A DNA stretch of 64,000 bases from CALITV01 sp964415795 (GCA_964415795.1 CAYQBN010000007.1:91082-155081); one strand, 5' to 3'; numbered from the stretch's first letter, positions 1 through 10,971 are shown. Program-made: numbers and translations. Notes: generated by a model not told the origin, from the letters alone.

Positions 1-911
1 CGTTTGCGCACATAGATCTCGCGGACATCAGCCGAAGGAACCGGCTCTTCCGTCTCACTTCCTAAAAGAACGCTCTTCTCGACGATCTTCTTCTCTATCT
101 CGTCGGCACCCTGCAGATCGCTAAAAAGATCGGCGAGCATATCTTTCTCGGACGTCGGGTCTTTTTGTCCTATCCCCTCCGGGGCACGCGCCTGTCTCTC
201 GGCCGCCTTGCGCTCGGCGCGAGTCGGGATCGGCGGCACCGGCGGCGGCGGTTCCTCGACCCGTTTGGGAGCGACCGGCGAGGAAAGATCGGCAAGGTTC
301 ATGCTCACCGTCTTTTCCTCGTCAATGGATTTCGCGTCTCCGACATCATCGAAGAGGCTGTCCAGCATATCCTTCTCTTTCGGCACCGACGCCTTTTCGG
401 CAGAAGGCCCGTGCGCCTGCGCCTCCCTGGCGGAAGGCTCGGACGACCGCGCGACATAGTCTTCGTTGCGTTCTATGAGCGGCTCCTTCGGCTCCTCCGG
501 AGGAACCGAAGGTATCGTCGCCGCTCCGCTCCGTCTCAGATCAGGTCCTTTATGGATATCGGAAACCTCTTCCTCTTCGGCAAGCACGCTTTCATACTTC
601 TTACGAAGAGAATCGACATTGGGCAGGGAGGCCTCCGCCGCAGGTGCCGAATCGCTTCCCGAGAGCCCATCAAGCAGGTCGTCCAGCGCATCGTTACGGA
701 TGGTCTCCTTCTTTTCCGCGACCGGTTCCCGCTCCAATAACTCTTGGGGTCGAGACGATGCGGCAGAAGCGGCCACCGGTGAACCTTCAGGTTCCTTTCG
801 GGCACGGAATTCGGCTCCACACACGGAACACTTGACAAGCAACCCCTTGGAAGGGATCTTTGCGTCATCGATCGTGTACTGTCGGCTGCATGCCGGGCAG
901 AAAATCTTCAT
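1..911 (-). CDS. zinc-ribbon domain protein with repeated acidic motifs (partial, runs off left edge)
   Basis: Reading leftwards from the ATG at 911, the frame stays open to base 1, so the C-terminus is missing. The N-terminus begins MKIFCPAC and carries a CxxC-x19-CxxC zinc ribbon (Cys5, Cys8, Cys28, Cys31) of the MJ0042/zinc_ribbon_5 type common in Myxococcota regulatory or adaptor proteins. The rest is low-complexity, rich in Glu, Pro, Ala and Ser, with a short motif repeated twice almost exactly (EKDML-x2-LF-x-D) and a looser third copy. No transmembrane segment is visible in the part present. It starts 21 bases after the Crp-family gene stops and is probably the last visible gene of the coaBC operon. 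The zinc ribbon is clear; the function is unknown. Confidence 0.8.
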   Translation of the reverse strand, partial: MKIFCPACSRQYTIDDAKIPSKGLLVKCSVCGAEFRARKEPEGSPVAASAASSRPQELLEREPVAEKKETIRNDALDDLLDGLSGSDSAPAAEASLPNVDSLRKKYESVLAEEEEVSDIHKGPDLRRSGAATIPSVPPEEPKEPLIERNEDYVARSSEPSAREAQAHGPSAEKASVPKEKDMLDSLFDDVGDAKSIDEEKTVSMNLADLSSPVAPKRVEEPPPPVPPIPTRAERKAAERQARAPEGIGQKDPTSEKDMLADLFSDLQGADEIEKKIVEKSVLLGSETEEPVPSADVREIYVRK

Positions 912-932
912 TGTGTCTTTCCCGTTCTTCCC

Positions 933-1583
933 CTAAGTTATTCTGCTCAACAGGTTGTAACGCCCCCTTCCATACGGCTTGCGGGGCGCTTCTGCGAAGA
1001 AAGCGGCGCTTCGCCCCTCGACGATCCGGCGACGGAGATATTCGGCCCCCTTTACCAATATCATGCCATCTTCGCCAATTCGGACATCATCCAATACTGC
1101 CGCTTCAGTGAGAAGACGACGTACTGTTTCCTCGCCAACACCCATCATCTCGGCAAGCGCAACGCCGTCAAGAGACAAGCGGGTAAACGAGGAAGGGTCT
1201 GCCTCCCTTGGCGCATAAGGCAAAAGCGTCTTCAAAAGATGGACATAGTGTGGGTTCTCGACCGAAAGCGAGGCTACTCCTTCATGAAGACGCGCCGTCG
1301 TCCGCAACACTGCCCGAAGCGCCGCTACTGGATTCGTCGCCAAGAAGGCCTCCGCCTCGGCCTCAGACAAAAGCGTTACCGTTGTCTCCTCAGACGCGAG
1401 GGCAGTATAGGGAGCTGGTTTCCCTAAAAAGATCCCCTCCTCACCGAAACAATCTCCATCCCCCAGCGACCATACCTGCCCCCCCATCTCAAACCGCACT
1501 CTTCCTGTCTCAATGCGAATAAGGTAAGGAACTATCTCCTCGCGGCGAACGATGATATCGCCAGCAGCATAATGTCGTTCCAT
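933..1583 (-). CDS. Crp/Fnr-family transcriptional regulator
   Basis: A 216-residue protein with an N-terminal cyclic-nucleotide-binding-like beta roll (residues about 5-110, including a GDCFGEEG turn typical of the family). It is followed by a C-terminal winged helix-turn-helix (about 150-195) with an ALAEMMGVGEETVRRLL recognition segment. There is no Fnr-type N-terminal cysteine cluster, so oxygen sensing by an Fe-S centre is unlikely. The bound effector cannot be told from sequence. ATG at 1583 is preferred because GAGG lies six bases upstream; an in-frame GTG directly before it is the alternative. The start touches the coaBC stop (GTGATG junction), so translation is probably coupled to coaBC. 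Its targets are unknown. Confidence 0.85.
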   Translation of the reverse strand: MERHYAAGDIIVRREEIVPYLIRIETGRVRFEMGGQVWSLGDGDCFGEEGIFLGKPAPYTALASEETTVTLLSEAEAEAFLATNPVAALRAVLRTTARLHEGVASLSVENPHYVHLLKTLLPYAPREADPSSFTRLSLDGVALAEMMGVGEETVRRLLTEAAVLDDVRIGEDGMILVKGAEYLRRRIVEGRSAAFFAEAPRKPYGRGRYNLLSRIT

Positions 1584-2785
1584 CACCTTCCTCTCTTAGA
1601 GACCGCGGCATCGTGAATCCGCGAAGCAAGCAGTTCGCCGAGAACCTCTTTCTCCATCTCTGGCAACTCTTCTTCGCTGGTCGGCGTTATAATAACCACG
1701 CGGTTACGGGTACTCCCAAACGGATTCTGTTCCGAGGTTACCAGATTTGCAACCACCATATCCAGATGCTTATTTTTCATCTTCTGGCGGGCATGTTCAA
1801 TAAGATTCTCCGTCTCAGCAGCGAAGCCGACACGGAAGCAGGCAGAAGAAGCGAGACGTGCGGTTTCGGAAAGAATATCAGGGGTACTGGTCAGGGTAAC
1901 GACTTTCTGAGATTCCCCTTTTTTTATCTTCTTCTCCGAGCGCTCAGGGGCATAATCGGCAACGGCAGCGCTCATACACAACACATCACAGGTGGGTGCA
2001 AGCGCCGTTACCCGTTCATGCATCTCCCGGGCACTCACCACCGGATACACCGGGTAACGCTCTGGCAAGGCTCCCATATTCCCAGCAACGAGCGCCACCT
2101 CGTCTCCCTGCCGCCATGCGGCGTCAGCAATTGCCTTTCCCGTCATACCGGTAGAACCGTTGGTGAGGAACCGGATCGGATCGAGGTACTCCCGCGTCGC
2201 ACCGGCGGCAATTACCCAGCGTAACCGCTCATTTTTCTTGGGAGTGAGAAGATAGCGAGCCATTTCGAATATCTCCTCAGGCTCCGGCATACGTCCCGCC
2301 CCCTGTGCCCCGCACGCAAGCACTCCACTTCCACACGGCATTACCGTGACACGAGGCCGCGAGGAGAGAATCGCAATATTCTCTCGGGTCGCTGGATGCT
2401 CGTACATAGCGGTATTCATTCCAGGTGCAAAGAGAATCGGGGCCATAGCAGCCAGTAAGACCGACGAAACAAGGTCGTCGGCAATGCCGCGCGCCGCTTT
2501 CGCAAGAATATTTGCCGATGCCGGAGCGACAATGACGAGGTGCACGTCTTGCCCCAACATCAGGTGAGGTATTTTCCCTTTTTCGGTTTGCTCCCATAGG
2601 CTGAAGAGCGGCGGTCTTCCCGAGAGGGCGCGCCATGTTTCGGCCCCGATAAAGTGAAGGGAATGTTCCGTCCCGATCACCTGAACCTCGGCACCAGCGT
2701 TGCGAAGAAGACGGAGCAGAGAAACAGTCTTGTAGGCGGCAATCGCGCCGGTTACTGCAAGCGTGATGTTCTTTCCTTTCATCAT
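1583..2785 (-). CDS. coaBC: bifunctional phosphopantothenoylcysteine decarboxylase / phosphopantothenate-cysteine ligase
   Basis: CoaBC makes 4'-phosphopantetheine from 4'-phosphopantothenate in coenzyme A synthesis. The N-terminal flavoprotein CoaC half shows the PASANILAKAARGIADD segment, the PGMNxAM motif and the ACGxxGxGRMPEP segment with the catalytic cysteine. The C-terminal CoaB half shows GATREYLDPIRFLTNGSTGMTG, the AAVADY motif and KIKKG. At about 400 residues it matches the usual length of the fused enzyme. The open frame extends further upstream to 3118, but the conserved N-terminus begins at tandem ATGs at 2785 and 2782; the exact choice between them is uncertain. A good promoter lies 25 bases upstream. 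panB, another CoA-pathway gene, lies 4 kb away on the other strand. Confidence 0.96.
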   Translation of the reverse strand: MMKGKNITLAVTGAIAAYKTVSLLRLLRNAGAEVQVIGTEHSLHFIGAETWRALSGRPPLFSLWEQTEKGKIPHLMLGQDVHLVIVAPASANILAKAARGIADDLVSSVLLAAMAPILFAPGMNTAMYEHPATRENIAILSSRPRVTVMPCGSGVLACGAQGAGRMPEPEEIFEMARYLLTPKKNERLRWVIAAGATREYLDPIRFLTNGSTGMTGKAIADAAWRQGDEVALVAGNMGALPERYPVYPVVSAREMHERVTALAPTCDVLCMSAAVADYAPERSEKKIKKGESQKVVTLTSTPDILSETARLASSACFRVGFAAETENLIEHARQKMKNKHLDMVVANLVTSEQNPFGSTRNRVVIITPTSEEELPEMEKEVLGELLASRIHDAAVSKRGR

Positions 2786-2809
2786 CTCTATCCCGCGATG
2801 TGGAAAACG

Positions 2810-2837
2810 ATTATACACGGAGAAAGCATCGTTGCAA
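2810..2837 (-). promoter_or_regulatory. sigma70-like promoter of coaBC
   Basis: On the minus strand TTGCAA (2837-2832) is followed after 16 bases by a perfect TATAAT (2815-2810). Transcription would start near 2803, giving a leader of about 18 bases before coaBC. Confidence 0.65.
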
Positions 2838-2963
2838 TTGTTTGCGATTTTTTTGTAACCTCGATCCTTTCCTTCTCGACAGGATACTCGGATTTTTCCT
2901 TGCAAAGAGAAAAAGGATATGATAGGAAAAAAGCGCTTCAGCGGTCGAGAATCATGGAGGTTC

Positions 2964-3434
2964 ATGTCTTTGAAAGAACGCCTTGAACATTTTTGCCGGA
3001 CCAACCCTGGGGCCATTCGCATTCTCCAGACACTTCGGGACGGTGCTTCGATCCATCTCACCGTACTACCTGATACGAGGATCTTCTTCCGCAAAGAAAA
3101 GGGGGGCCTCCTTGTCAAAGAGGCTTCTTCGGGAGAACGAGGGTCCTATGACATGGAGATAACGCTCCCCGCTTCGATGATCGACGACTTTCTTGCCGCC
3201 GACCCTCAGACGGCGGACGCCATAATCCTTTTTTTCGCAGAGAACTACTATCAGGAGAAATACCGCCCTTTCATCGACCTGAAGATCCTGTCAGGCGTGA
3301 TCACGCTCACCATGAAAGGCTACCTTGGCCTCATTGCGCTCGGCGGACCGGCCCTCATGGGGATACTGCGCTCGAAGGGGTTCGGCTCGATCGCCGCGAT
3401 CACCGGAGCATTGAGAGGTATCGTAAAAAAATGA
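2964..3434 (+). CDS. conserved hypothetical protein, about 156 residues
   Basis: Not recognised. ATG at 2964 is chosen because GGAGG stands just in front of it (short spacing); an in-frame ATG at 2919 would add 15 residues. The protein has no signal peptide. The middle alternates beta-strand-like stretches (SIHLTVLPDTRIFF, DMEITLPASMIDDFL). The C-terminus holds hydrophobic, glycine-rich helices (GYLGLIALGGPALMGILRSKG) that could contact a membrane or bind a hydrophobic ligand. The layout faintly recalls small SCP2-like lipid-binding proteins, but this is a guess. It is the first gene of the long plus-strand cluster that includes the FrzS-like protein and the PilB-type ATPase. Confidence 0.7.
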   Translation: MSLKERLEHFCRTNPGAIRILQTLRDGASIHLTVLPDTRIFFRKEKGGLLVKEASSGERGSYDMEITLPASMIDDFLAADPQTADAIILFFAENYYQEKYRPFIDLKILSGVITLTMKGYLGLIALGGPALMGILRSKGFGSIAAITGALRGIVKK

Positions 3435-3466
3435 TTGATTCGACCACTAGATAGAGTGAGGACGCC

Positions 3467-5098
3467 ATGGCAGAAAGAACTCTGCTCATCTATGAAAGCG
3501 AGTCCAAACACGCAAAGGCCCTGAAAAAGGCTTTTGAACAGTTCGACTTCACCGTCTATATCACAAAGTCGGAAGACGAGGTGCAGGCTCATCTCGGATC
3601 AGGCACCATCAATCTTTTCATCATCAGAGCGGAGAACCCGAACCTCGGAGGATTCCTGTTGTGCAAGAAGGTGCGGGAGATACCGGAGTATCGGCATGTT
3701 CCGATCCTCCTACTCTCGAGCGAAGCGACCGAACAGGCCTTCGAGAAGCACCGCTCTCTCGATTTCGCCGCCGACTACTACATGAAGTTACCTGCCGACA
3801 TCGACTCGATCCTTGCCGCCGCCCATGCGCTCTTCCCCTTTATCGATGCCGAGGAGGGCGCCGAGTCCGCCCCGGCGGCGCCCGCCCCGGCGGCAGCCCC
3901 GGCCGTCGACGACCGCTCCGCCGAACTGCGTGCCGAGATAGAGCGTTTGCAGGCAGAGAACGAGCGACTCGCTGGCGAAGTCGGTGAACTCAAGGAAGCG
4001 CTCGCCGCAAAAGCGGAAGAGGCGCGAGAGGCTGGCAAGAAAGGGAAGATCGCCGAAGAGTACGCGGCAGAGATGGACAAGGCGACAGAGCAGATACGCG
4101 CGTTGCAGGAAATGGTCAAAAAACTCGAGGTCGAGCTTTCCCAAGAACGAGAGAACGCCCAGCGGGCCCTTGAAGAGCGGACGGTCGTTAGCAAAACGGT
4201 CGAGGAACTCAAGGCTCAACTCAAGGAAGAATCGGAACGGTCCCTCAAAGGGGCATCGGAACAAGTTGAGGAACTCAAGAAAAAACTCGACGAGGCACGT
4301 GACGAACTCGACGATCTCCGCATCGTCAACCGTGAGATGAAAGAGAAGGTGAAATCCACCGAGAAGGACATGGAGCGGATGAAGGCAGAGCACGAGGAGT
4401 TCCTCGCGAAGAAGGACGATCTCGAGAAACGGATCTCCGCGGCCGAGGCACGCGCCTCCCAGCAGATCGAGGAAGCGAAGGCCGCATTCGAACAACGGGA
4501 GGTCCAAGCGCGCGAGGAGGCAACGCGACTCGCCGAAGAAATGAAGGCGGGATACGAGGCAAAGATAAAGCCACTTGAAGACGAACTGAAGATAAAAACC
4601 GAAAAGATAGAACTTCTGCAAGCCGAGAAAGAGGCGCTCGAGATAGACGCCGCCACCGCCAAATACAAGGCCGAGCAGCAGGAAAAACAGATCGCAGAGA
4701 CCCAAACAAAACTCGAGTCGGCCGAGAAGGAACTTGCCGAACTGCGCGAGACGGTCCTCCAGTTCTCTCAGATCAGCGACGAACGCGACGCGGTGCAAAG
4801 AGAGCGCGACGACCTCGCCGCGAAACTCGCCGATCGCGAGAAAACCTGCTCCGACTTGGAAGGAAGGATTTCCGGCGCGATGGCCGAGATATCCGATCTT
4901 CAGAATCGCATCGAAGCAACGGCCGCCGAGAAGGTCACGCTCGAGAAGCGGATCGCCGAGCTCGAACTTGTCGCCAAGAAACTGGAGAAACTCGAGAAGT
5001 CGATCGCCGAGAAGGAAAAAGAGATCGCCAAGCTGAACGAACAGAACCAGTCACTTCTCTCGCGCATCGAGGCGGCCCGCAAAGCGCTCGAGGGCTGA
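3467..5098 (+). CDS. FrzS-like pseudo-receiver protein with long coiled coil
   Basis: A 543-residue protein. Residues 1-120 form a response-regulator receiver fold, but the acidic pocket is altered (YESE in place of DD) and the phospho-acceptor position is Arg54 (FIIRAENP). The beta-5 lysine (YYMKLP) is kept, so this is a pseudo-receiver that probably cannot be phosphorylated in the usual way. An Ala/Pro linker (about 125-150) leads into about 390 residues of continuous heptad-rich coiled coil. This layout resembles Myxococcus FrzS, a polar protein that controls type IV pilus motility. The gene ends nine bases before a PilB/GspE-type ATPase gene, which supports a role with pili or secretion. 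The FrzS comparison is by architecture only. Confidence 0.8.
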   Translation: MAERTLLIYESESKHAKALKKAFEQFDFTVYITKSEDEVQAHLGSGTINLFIIRAENPNLGGFLLCKKVREIPEYRHVPILLLSSEATEQAFEKHRSLDFAADYYMKLPADIDSILAAAHALFPFIDAEEGAESAPAAPAPAAAPAVDDRSAELRAEIERLQAENERLAGEVGELKEALAAKAEEAREAGKKGKIAEEYAAEMDKATEQIRALQEMVKKLEVELSQERENAQRALEERTVVSKTVEELKAQLKEESERSLKGASEQVEELKKKLDEARDELDDLRIVNREMKEKVKSTEKDMERMKAEHEEFLAKKDDLEKRISAAEARASQQIEEAKAAFEQREVQAREEATRLAEEMKAGYEAKIKPLEDELKIKTEKIELLQAEKEALEIDAATAKYKAEQQEKQIAETQTKLESAEKELAELRETVLQFSQISDERDAVQRERDDLAAKLADREKTCSDLEGRISGAMAEISDLQNRIEATAAEKVTLEKRIAELELVAKKLEKLEKSIAEKEKEIAKLNEQNQSLLSRIEAARKALEG

Positions 5099-5107
5099 CG
5101 AGAACGA

Positions 5108-6844
<1,737 letters not shown>

Positions 6845-6854
6845 GAGAATCTCC

Positions 6855-7646
6855 ATGAAGAAAATAACGCTTCCGGACCTGCTGAGAAAGAAAGGCGTCG
6901 AACCGATCGTCATGGTCACCTGCTACGACGCGGCGTTTGCACGACTTGCCGAAATGTCCGGTATCGAGAGTCTGCTCGTCGGCGACAGTCTCGGGATGGT
7001 GATCAAGGGCGAGGAGACCACCTTGGGTGTCTCGCTCGAAGAGGTCGCCTACCATGTTCGTGCGGTGCGACGCGGCGCCCCGTCACCGTTCCTTATCGCC
7101 GACATGCCATTCGGCAGTTATCAGTCCTCGGTGGAAAAAGGCATCGAGAGCGCTGTCGCGCTAATGAAGGCGGGCGCCGAGGCGGTCAAGGTCGAAGGAG
7201 GCAGCGAGGTGCTTCCGCTCATCGAACGCCTCGTCTCCTTCGGCATACCGGTCGTCGGCCATGTCGGGCTTACCCCCCAGTATATCAACCTTTTCGGCGG
7301 ATATCGCCAGCGGGGCCGCGACGCGGTAGAACGAGAACTCATCAAAGAAGGCGCGCTTCGTCTCGCGACAGCGGGGGCGACCATGATCGTCCTCGAGGCG
7401 ATTCCGGAACGACTTGCCGCCGATATAACCGCATCCCTTCCGATTCCCACGATCGGCATCGGGGCGGGACCCCACACTGACGGGCAGGTGCTCGTCCTTT
7501 ACGATCTGCTCGGCATGAACGGGGAATTCAACCCCTCGTTCCTCAAGAAATATCTCGATCTCGAGACCCTCGTGACCGGGGCGCTCTCGCGTTACCGCGA
7601 TGAGGTGCGATCGCACAAGTTCCCGACGGCGCGGAATAAAAGGTAA
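6855..7646 (+). CDS. panB: 3-methyl-2-oxobutanoate hydroxymethyltransferase
   Basis: PanB converts 2-oxoisovalerate and methylene-THF to ketopantoate, the first step of pantothenate synthesis. The 263-residue length fits the family. Signatures visible are VMVTCYDAAFARLAE, the metal-binding LLVGDSLGMV, ADMPFGSYQ, AVKVEGG, GHVGLTPQ and the C-terminal IGIGAGPHTDGQVLV. ATG at 6855 is preceded by AGGAG. The gene follows the PilB-type ATPase by ten bases and probably shares its transcript. panC and panD are not in the window. Confidence 0.96.
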   Translation: MKKITLPDLLRKKGVEPIVMVTCYDAAFARLAEMSGIESLLVGDSLGMVIKGEETTLGVSLEEVAYHVRAVRRGAPSPFLIADMPFGSYQSSVEKGIESAVALMKAGAEAVKVEGGSEVLPLIERLVSFGIPVVGHVGLTPQYINLFGGYRQRGRDAVERELIKEGALRLATAGATMIVLEAIPERLAADITASLPIPTIGIGAGPHTDGQVLVLYDLLGMNGEFNPSFLKKYLDLETLVTGALSRYRDEVRSHKFPTARNKR

Positions 7647-7701
7647 GCGTTCCCTGTTGTCATCAACGATGCACTGATTGCTCGATATGGAGGTACATGA
7701 C

Positions 7702-8637
7702 ATGACCGAACTGGTGACGGTGAAAGAAATCACCAAACACTACGGCCGTATCACTGCGCTCGAGAATGTCTCGTTCACCCTGCACAAAGGGGACATACTC
7801 GGCTTTCTCGGGCCGAACGGGGCCGGAAAGACGACCGCAATGAAGATCGTCACCGGCTACATGCCGGCAGAGAAAGGGACCGTGTCCATTATGGGCAAAA
7901 GCATTCTCGATGATCCGGTGACGGTACGCAACGCGATCGGCTATCTCCCCGAGAACAATCCGCTCTACCTCGACATGACCGTTGAGGAACATCTCCTTTT
8001 TGCCGCCGAGATGCGCACGATGAAGGACCCGGCGGCAGCCTGCCGGCTCGCCATGGAGCGGTGCGGGCTCACCGAGGTGCGCCACCGCATCGTCGGCCAT
8101 CTCTCGAAGGGATACCGTCAGCGGGTCGGGCTTGCCTTCGCGATCATCCACGACCCCGAGATCCTCATCCTCGACGAGCCGACCAACGGCCTCGACCCCA
8201 TTCAAATCACCGAGATCCGAAGCCTCATCCGCGACCTCGGACGAGAAAAGAGCGTCATACTCTGCTCGCACATACTTTCAGAGGTCGAGGCGGTCGCGAG
8301 CCGCGTCGTCGTCATCAACCGCGGCAAGATCGTCGCCGACGACACGCTCGAAGGTATCAAGTCGCGATCGAGCGGATACAACATCTTCCGCATCGAATTC
8401 TTGAGCGCCAAAGAGGAACGGGCGATCGCCGAGGTACTCGGCAAGATACCGGGTATCGGCGCGGTGAGTCGCGTCGCAGCCGACACCTTTCGCGTAAGGA
8501 CTCAGGGCGACCGCGAGGTGGGTCACCGCATCTTCCAAGCGGCAGCCGAGAACCGGTGGGATGTCGCTCAGATATACCTCGAATCGCGTTCGCTCGAAAA
8601 CACATTCCTGTCGCTGGTCGAAGGAGGTGAGGCATGA
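7702..8637 (+). CDS. ABC transporter ATP-binding protein, GldA/ABC-2 type
   Basis: A 311-residue ABC ATPase with Walker A GPNGAGKTT, Q-loop region YLPENNPLY, signature LSKGYRQRVGLA, Walker B ILILDEPTNGLDP and the H-loop CSHIL. About 90 extra C-terminal residues follow the nucleotide-binding domain, as in GldA and similar ABC-2 exporters. ATG at 7702 is preferred because TGGAGGT sits eight bases upstream; an earlier in-frame start at 7678 lacks support. It overlaps the permease gene by four bases. Together with the next three genes it forms a GldA-GldF-GldG-DUF4340 module whose substrate is unknown. Confidence 0.92.
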   Translation: MTELVTVKEITKHYGRITALENVSFTLHKGDILGFLGPNGAGKTTAMKIVTGYMPAEKGTVSIMGKSILDDPVTVRNAIGYLPENNPLYLDMTVEEHLLFAAEMRTMKDPAAACRLAMERCGLTEVRHRIVGHLSKGYRQRVGLAFAIIHDPEILILDEPTNGLDPIQITEIRSLIRDLGREKSVILCSHILSEVEAVASRVVVINRGKIVADDTLEGIKSRSSGYNIFRIEFLSAKEERAIAEVLGKIPGIGAVSRVAADTFRVRTQGDREVGHRIFQAAAENRWDVAQIYLESRSLENTFLSLVEGGEA

Positions 8638-9347
8638 AAACGACGCTGACCGTTTTCCGAAAAGAGATGCTCGGTTATTTCAACTCGGCCATTGCATACA
8701 TCTTCTTTACGCTGTTCCTCGTCATTCTTTCGTTCCTTTTCTTCCGCATTTACTTCCTGCAAGGCATCGTGACGATGAGCACCTTCTTCGATGTGATGCC
8801 GTGGGTGTTTCTCATCTTCATACCGGCGGTCACCATGAAATCGTGGGCTGAGGAGCGCAAGAGCGGAACGCTCGAGGTGTTGCTCACCATGCCGGCGACC
8901 GACACGCAGCTGGTCGCCGGTAAAATCCTCGCCGGAAGCGCGTTCGTCGCCATCGCGATCCTGCTCACCGGATTCGTCCCCGTTCTCGTCTCGCTCACCG
9001 GGCCGCTCGACTGGGGACCAGTCTTCGCGTCGTATCTCGGCGCGATCCTACTCGCCGCATCGTATGTGGCGATCGGCAACTTCGTGAGTTCCCTCACGAG
9101 CAACCAGATCACCGCGTTCCTCTTCACCGCCGTCATCCTGTTCGTACTTCTTATTATTGGGACCGAGCCGGTGTATTCGGTGTTCCCCAACTTCATCGCC
9201 GAGGTGATGCGCAATCTCTCGCTCAACTATCACTTCGACAGCATCGGCCGCGGCGTGCTCGACTCGCGCGACATCCTGTTCTATCTCACCATCATCGCGC
9301 TCTTCTTCTACTACAACGTGAAATCGCTCGAATCGCGCGCGTGGTAA
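8634..9347 (+). CDS. ABC-2 type permease, GldF-like
   Basis: A 237-residue membrane protein with about six hydrophobic helices. The WAEERKSGTLEVLLTMPAT segment after the second helix is the hallmark of ABC-2 permeases of the GldF/NosY kind. It starts inside the stop of the ATPase gene (ATGA overlap), so the two subunits are probably made in step. It would form the channel of the exporter in the inner membrane. In Bacteroidota GldF belongs to gliding motility, but close homologues occur widely outside gliders, so the name describes family only. Confidence 0.9.
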   Translation: MKTTLTVFRKEMLGYFNSAIAYIFFTLFLVILSFLFFRIYFLQGIVTMSTFFDVMPWVFLIFIPAVTMKSWAEERKSGTLEVLLTMPATDTQLVAGKILAGSAFVAIAILLTGFVPVLVSLTGPLDWGPVFASYLGAILLAASYVAIGNFVSSLTSNQITAFLFTAVILFVLLIIGTEPVYSVFPNFIAEVMRNLSLNYHFDSIGRGVLDSRDILFYLTIIALFFYYNVKSLESRAW

Positions 9348-9357
9348 GGAGGTAACC

Positions 9358-10971
9358 ATGGAACGGAATCGCAGAACAGACGCCATCATCGCGATCGCGC
9401 TCGTCACCGGCATCGCGCTCTTCCTCAATATCCTCGCTTCCTACTTCTTCTTCCGCATCGACCTGACGCGCGGGAACATCTACACCATCAACGATTCGAC
9501 GAAGAAGATACTCGCCGACCTCAAGGATACCGTCCATCTCAAGTTCTATGTCTCCGACGACCTGCCGCCGCGCGTTCTTCCCATCAAACGCGATGTTCTC
9601 GACATCTTGAACGAATACGAACAGTACGGCAAAGGCCGGATACAGGTCTCGGTGCTCGTCCCAGAGAAGGACAAGAACATCGAGGAGGACGCCCGCAAGG
9701 CCGGCATCGAGAAGGTCAACCTCAATGTCATCGGTAAGAACAAGGAGGAGGTGCAGGCGGTCTACATGGGGATCGCCGTCTACTATCAGGACAAGACCGA
9801 GACGATACCAGTCGTCATGGGGATCAAGGATCTCGAGTATGACCTCTCGAGCGCCATCCTCAAGGTGTCGCGCGAAAAACGCGACCGCATCGTCTTCCTC
9901 AACAAGGAGGTCAAACTGCCCGACGGGCTCGACCCGCAGATGCGGATGCAGCTTCAGAGCCAACTGCCCCAGAGCCACTCGATAACGAAGGACACCCTCG
10001 CGATCGCCGAGGCACTCCGTGACCAGTACGAGGTGCAGGAGATCGGCATCAAGGAGGGCGACAAACTTCCCGAAGGGACCAAGGTGCTCGTCATTCACGA
10101 GGCCGACAACCTGACCGACTGGGAGAAATACCTCGTCGACCAGTTCGTCGTCGGCGGCGGCACGCTCATCGTGCTCCAGTCGGGCATCCGCTTCCAGCAG
10201 GGGATGATGGGACAGGAGCGGCGCGTCAACTATGCCAACCTCCTCGAATCGTGGGGGTTAAAACTGCAGAGCAATATGGTGCTCGACCTCTACAACTTCC
10301 CCGCGCTCATTCCCTCGGGCAACATCCGCTATCTTCAGCCCTATCCTTTCTGGATAAAGGTCGGAGACAAGCAGATGGCTCCCGAACTTCCGGGGTATCT
10401 CCGCGATCTCGGAACGCTCGCTTTCACCTTCGCCTCGAGCATCGAGATCGAACAGAAGGAGGGTATCGCCTATACGACCCTCGCGAAATCGTCCGGAAAG
10501 AGTTGGGAACAGAAGGGCTTCGTGATGGCGATGCCCGATCAGATACCGGAGCCGAAGACCGAGGATCTCAAGACATTCAACCTCGCAGTGCTCGCTAAGG
10601 GACTCTTCCCGAGCACCTACAGCGCCGACAAACTGCCCGAGAAGGCCGACAAGGAGTCGTTCCGCGCAAAGGGAACCGAACCGGGACAGGTGCTTCTCAT
10701 CGGCACGCCGGAGTTCATTCTCGATCGCAACCTCCGGATGTTCCAAGCGAACGGCACCTTCTTCATCAACCTCGTGGATTACCTTACCAACTCGAACGAG
10801 CTGGCCGGCATTCGGTCACGCAATCAGGGATATGTCTTCATTGATGCCGAGGTGAGCGACGCGATGAAGGAGGCGATCCGCTGGGTCGGCACGCTCCTCA
10901 TGCCCATCATCGTCGTCATCTTCGGCATCGTTCGGATGATGATCAGAACCAGAGCCGCAGGGAGGGCATAA
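9358..10971 (+). CDS. GldG-like ABC transporter auxiliary protein
   Basis: A 537-residue protein with an N-terminal transmembrane helix (about 9-33), a large extracytoplasmic region and a second helix near the C-terminus (about 505-528). It begins with the family's typical RIDLTRGNIYTINDSTKKIL segment, and the DLEYDLSSAI motif follows at about 160. These mark the GldG/ABC-transporter auxiliary family. It starts ten bases after the permease gene with GGAGG upstream. The periplasmic domain presumably binds the substrate or a partner of the ABC-2 exporter; the substrate is unknown. Confidence 0.88.
   Translation: MERNRRTDAIIAIALVTGIALFLNILASYFFFRIDLTRGNIYTINDSTKKILADLKDTVHLKFYVSDDLPPRVLPIKRDVLDILNEYEQYGKGRIQVSVLVPEKDKNIEEDARKAGIEKVNLNVIGKNKEEVQAVYMGIAVYYQDKTETIPVVMGIKDLEYDLSSAILKVSREKRDRIVFLNKEVKLPDGLDPQMRMQLQSQLPQSHSITKDTLAIAEALRDQYEVQEIGIKEGDKLPEGTKVLVIHEADNLTDWEKYLVDQFVVGGGTLIVLQSGIRFQQGMMGQERRVNYANLLESWGLKLQSNMVLDLYNFPALIPSGNIRYLQPYPFWIKVGDKQMAPELPGYLRDLGTLAFTFASSIEIEQKEGIAYTTLAKSSGKSWEQKGFVMAMPDQIPEPKTEDLKTFNLAVLAKGLFPSTYSADKLPEKADKESFRAKGTEPGQVLLIGTPEFILDRNLRMFQANGTFFINLVDYLTNSNELAGIRSRNQGYVFIDAEVSDAMKEAIRWVGTLLMPIIVVIFGIVRMMIRTRAAGRA

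Noticed and set aside
2889..2923. Promoter for the 2964-3434 gene
   Set aside because: TATGAT at 2918-2923 is good, but no -35 box stands at the right distance (TTGCAA is only 12 bases away).
3788..4798. Long antisense frame of 336 codons opposite the coiled-coil gene
   Set aside because: It mirrors the Glu/Lys-rich coiled coil as Phe/Leu-rich sequence, lacks a ribosome site, and the plus-strand frame has clear domain structure.
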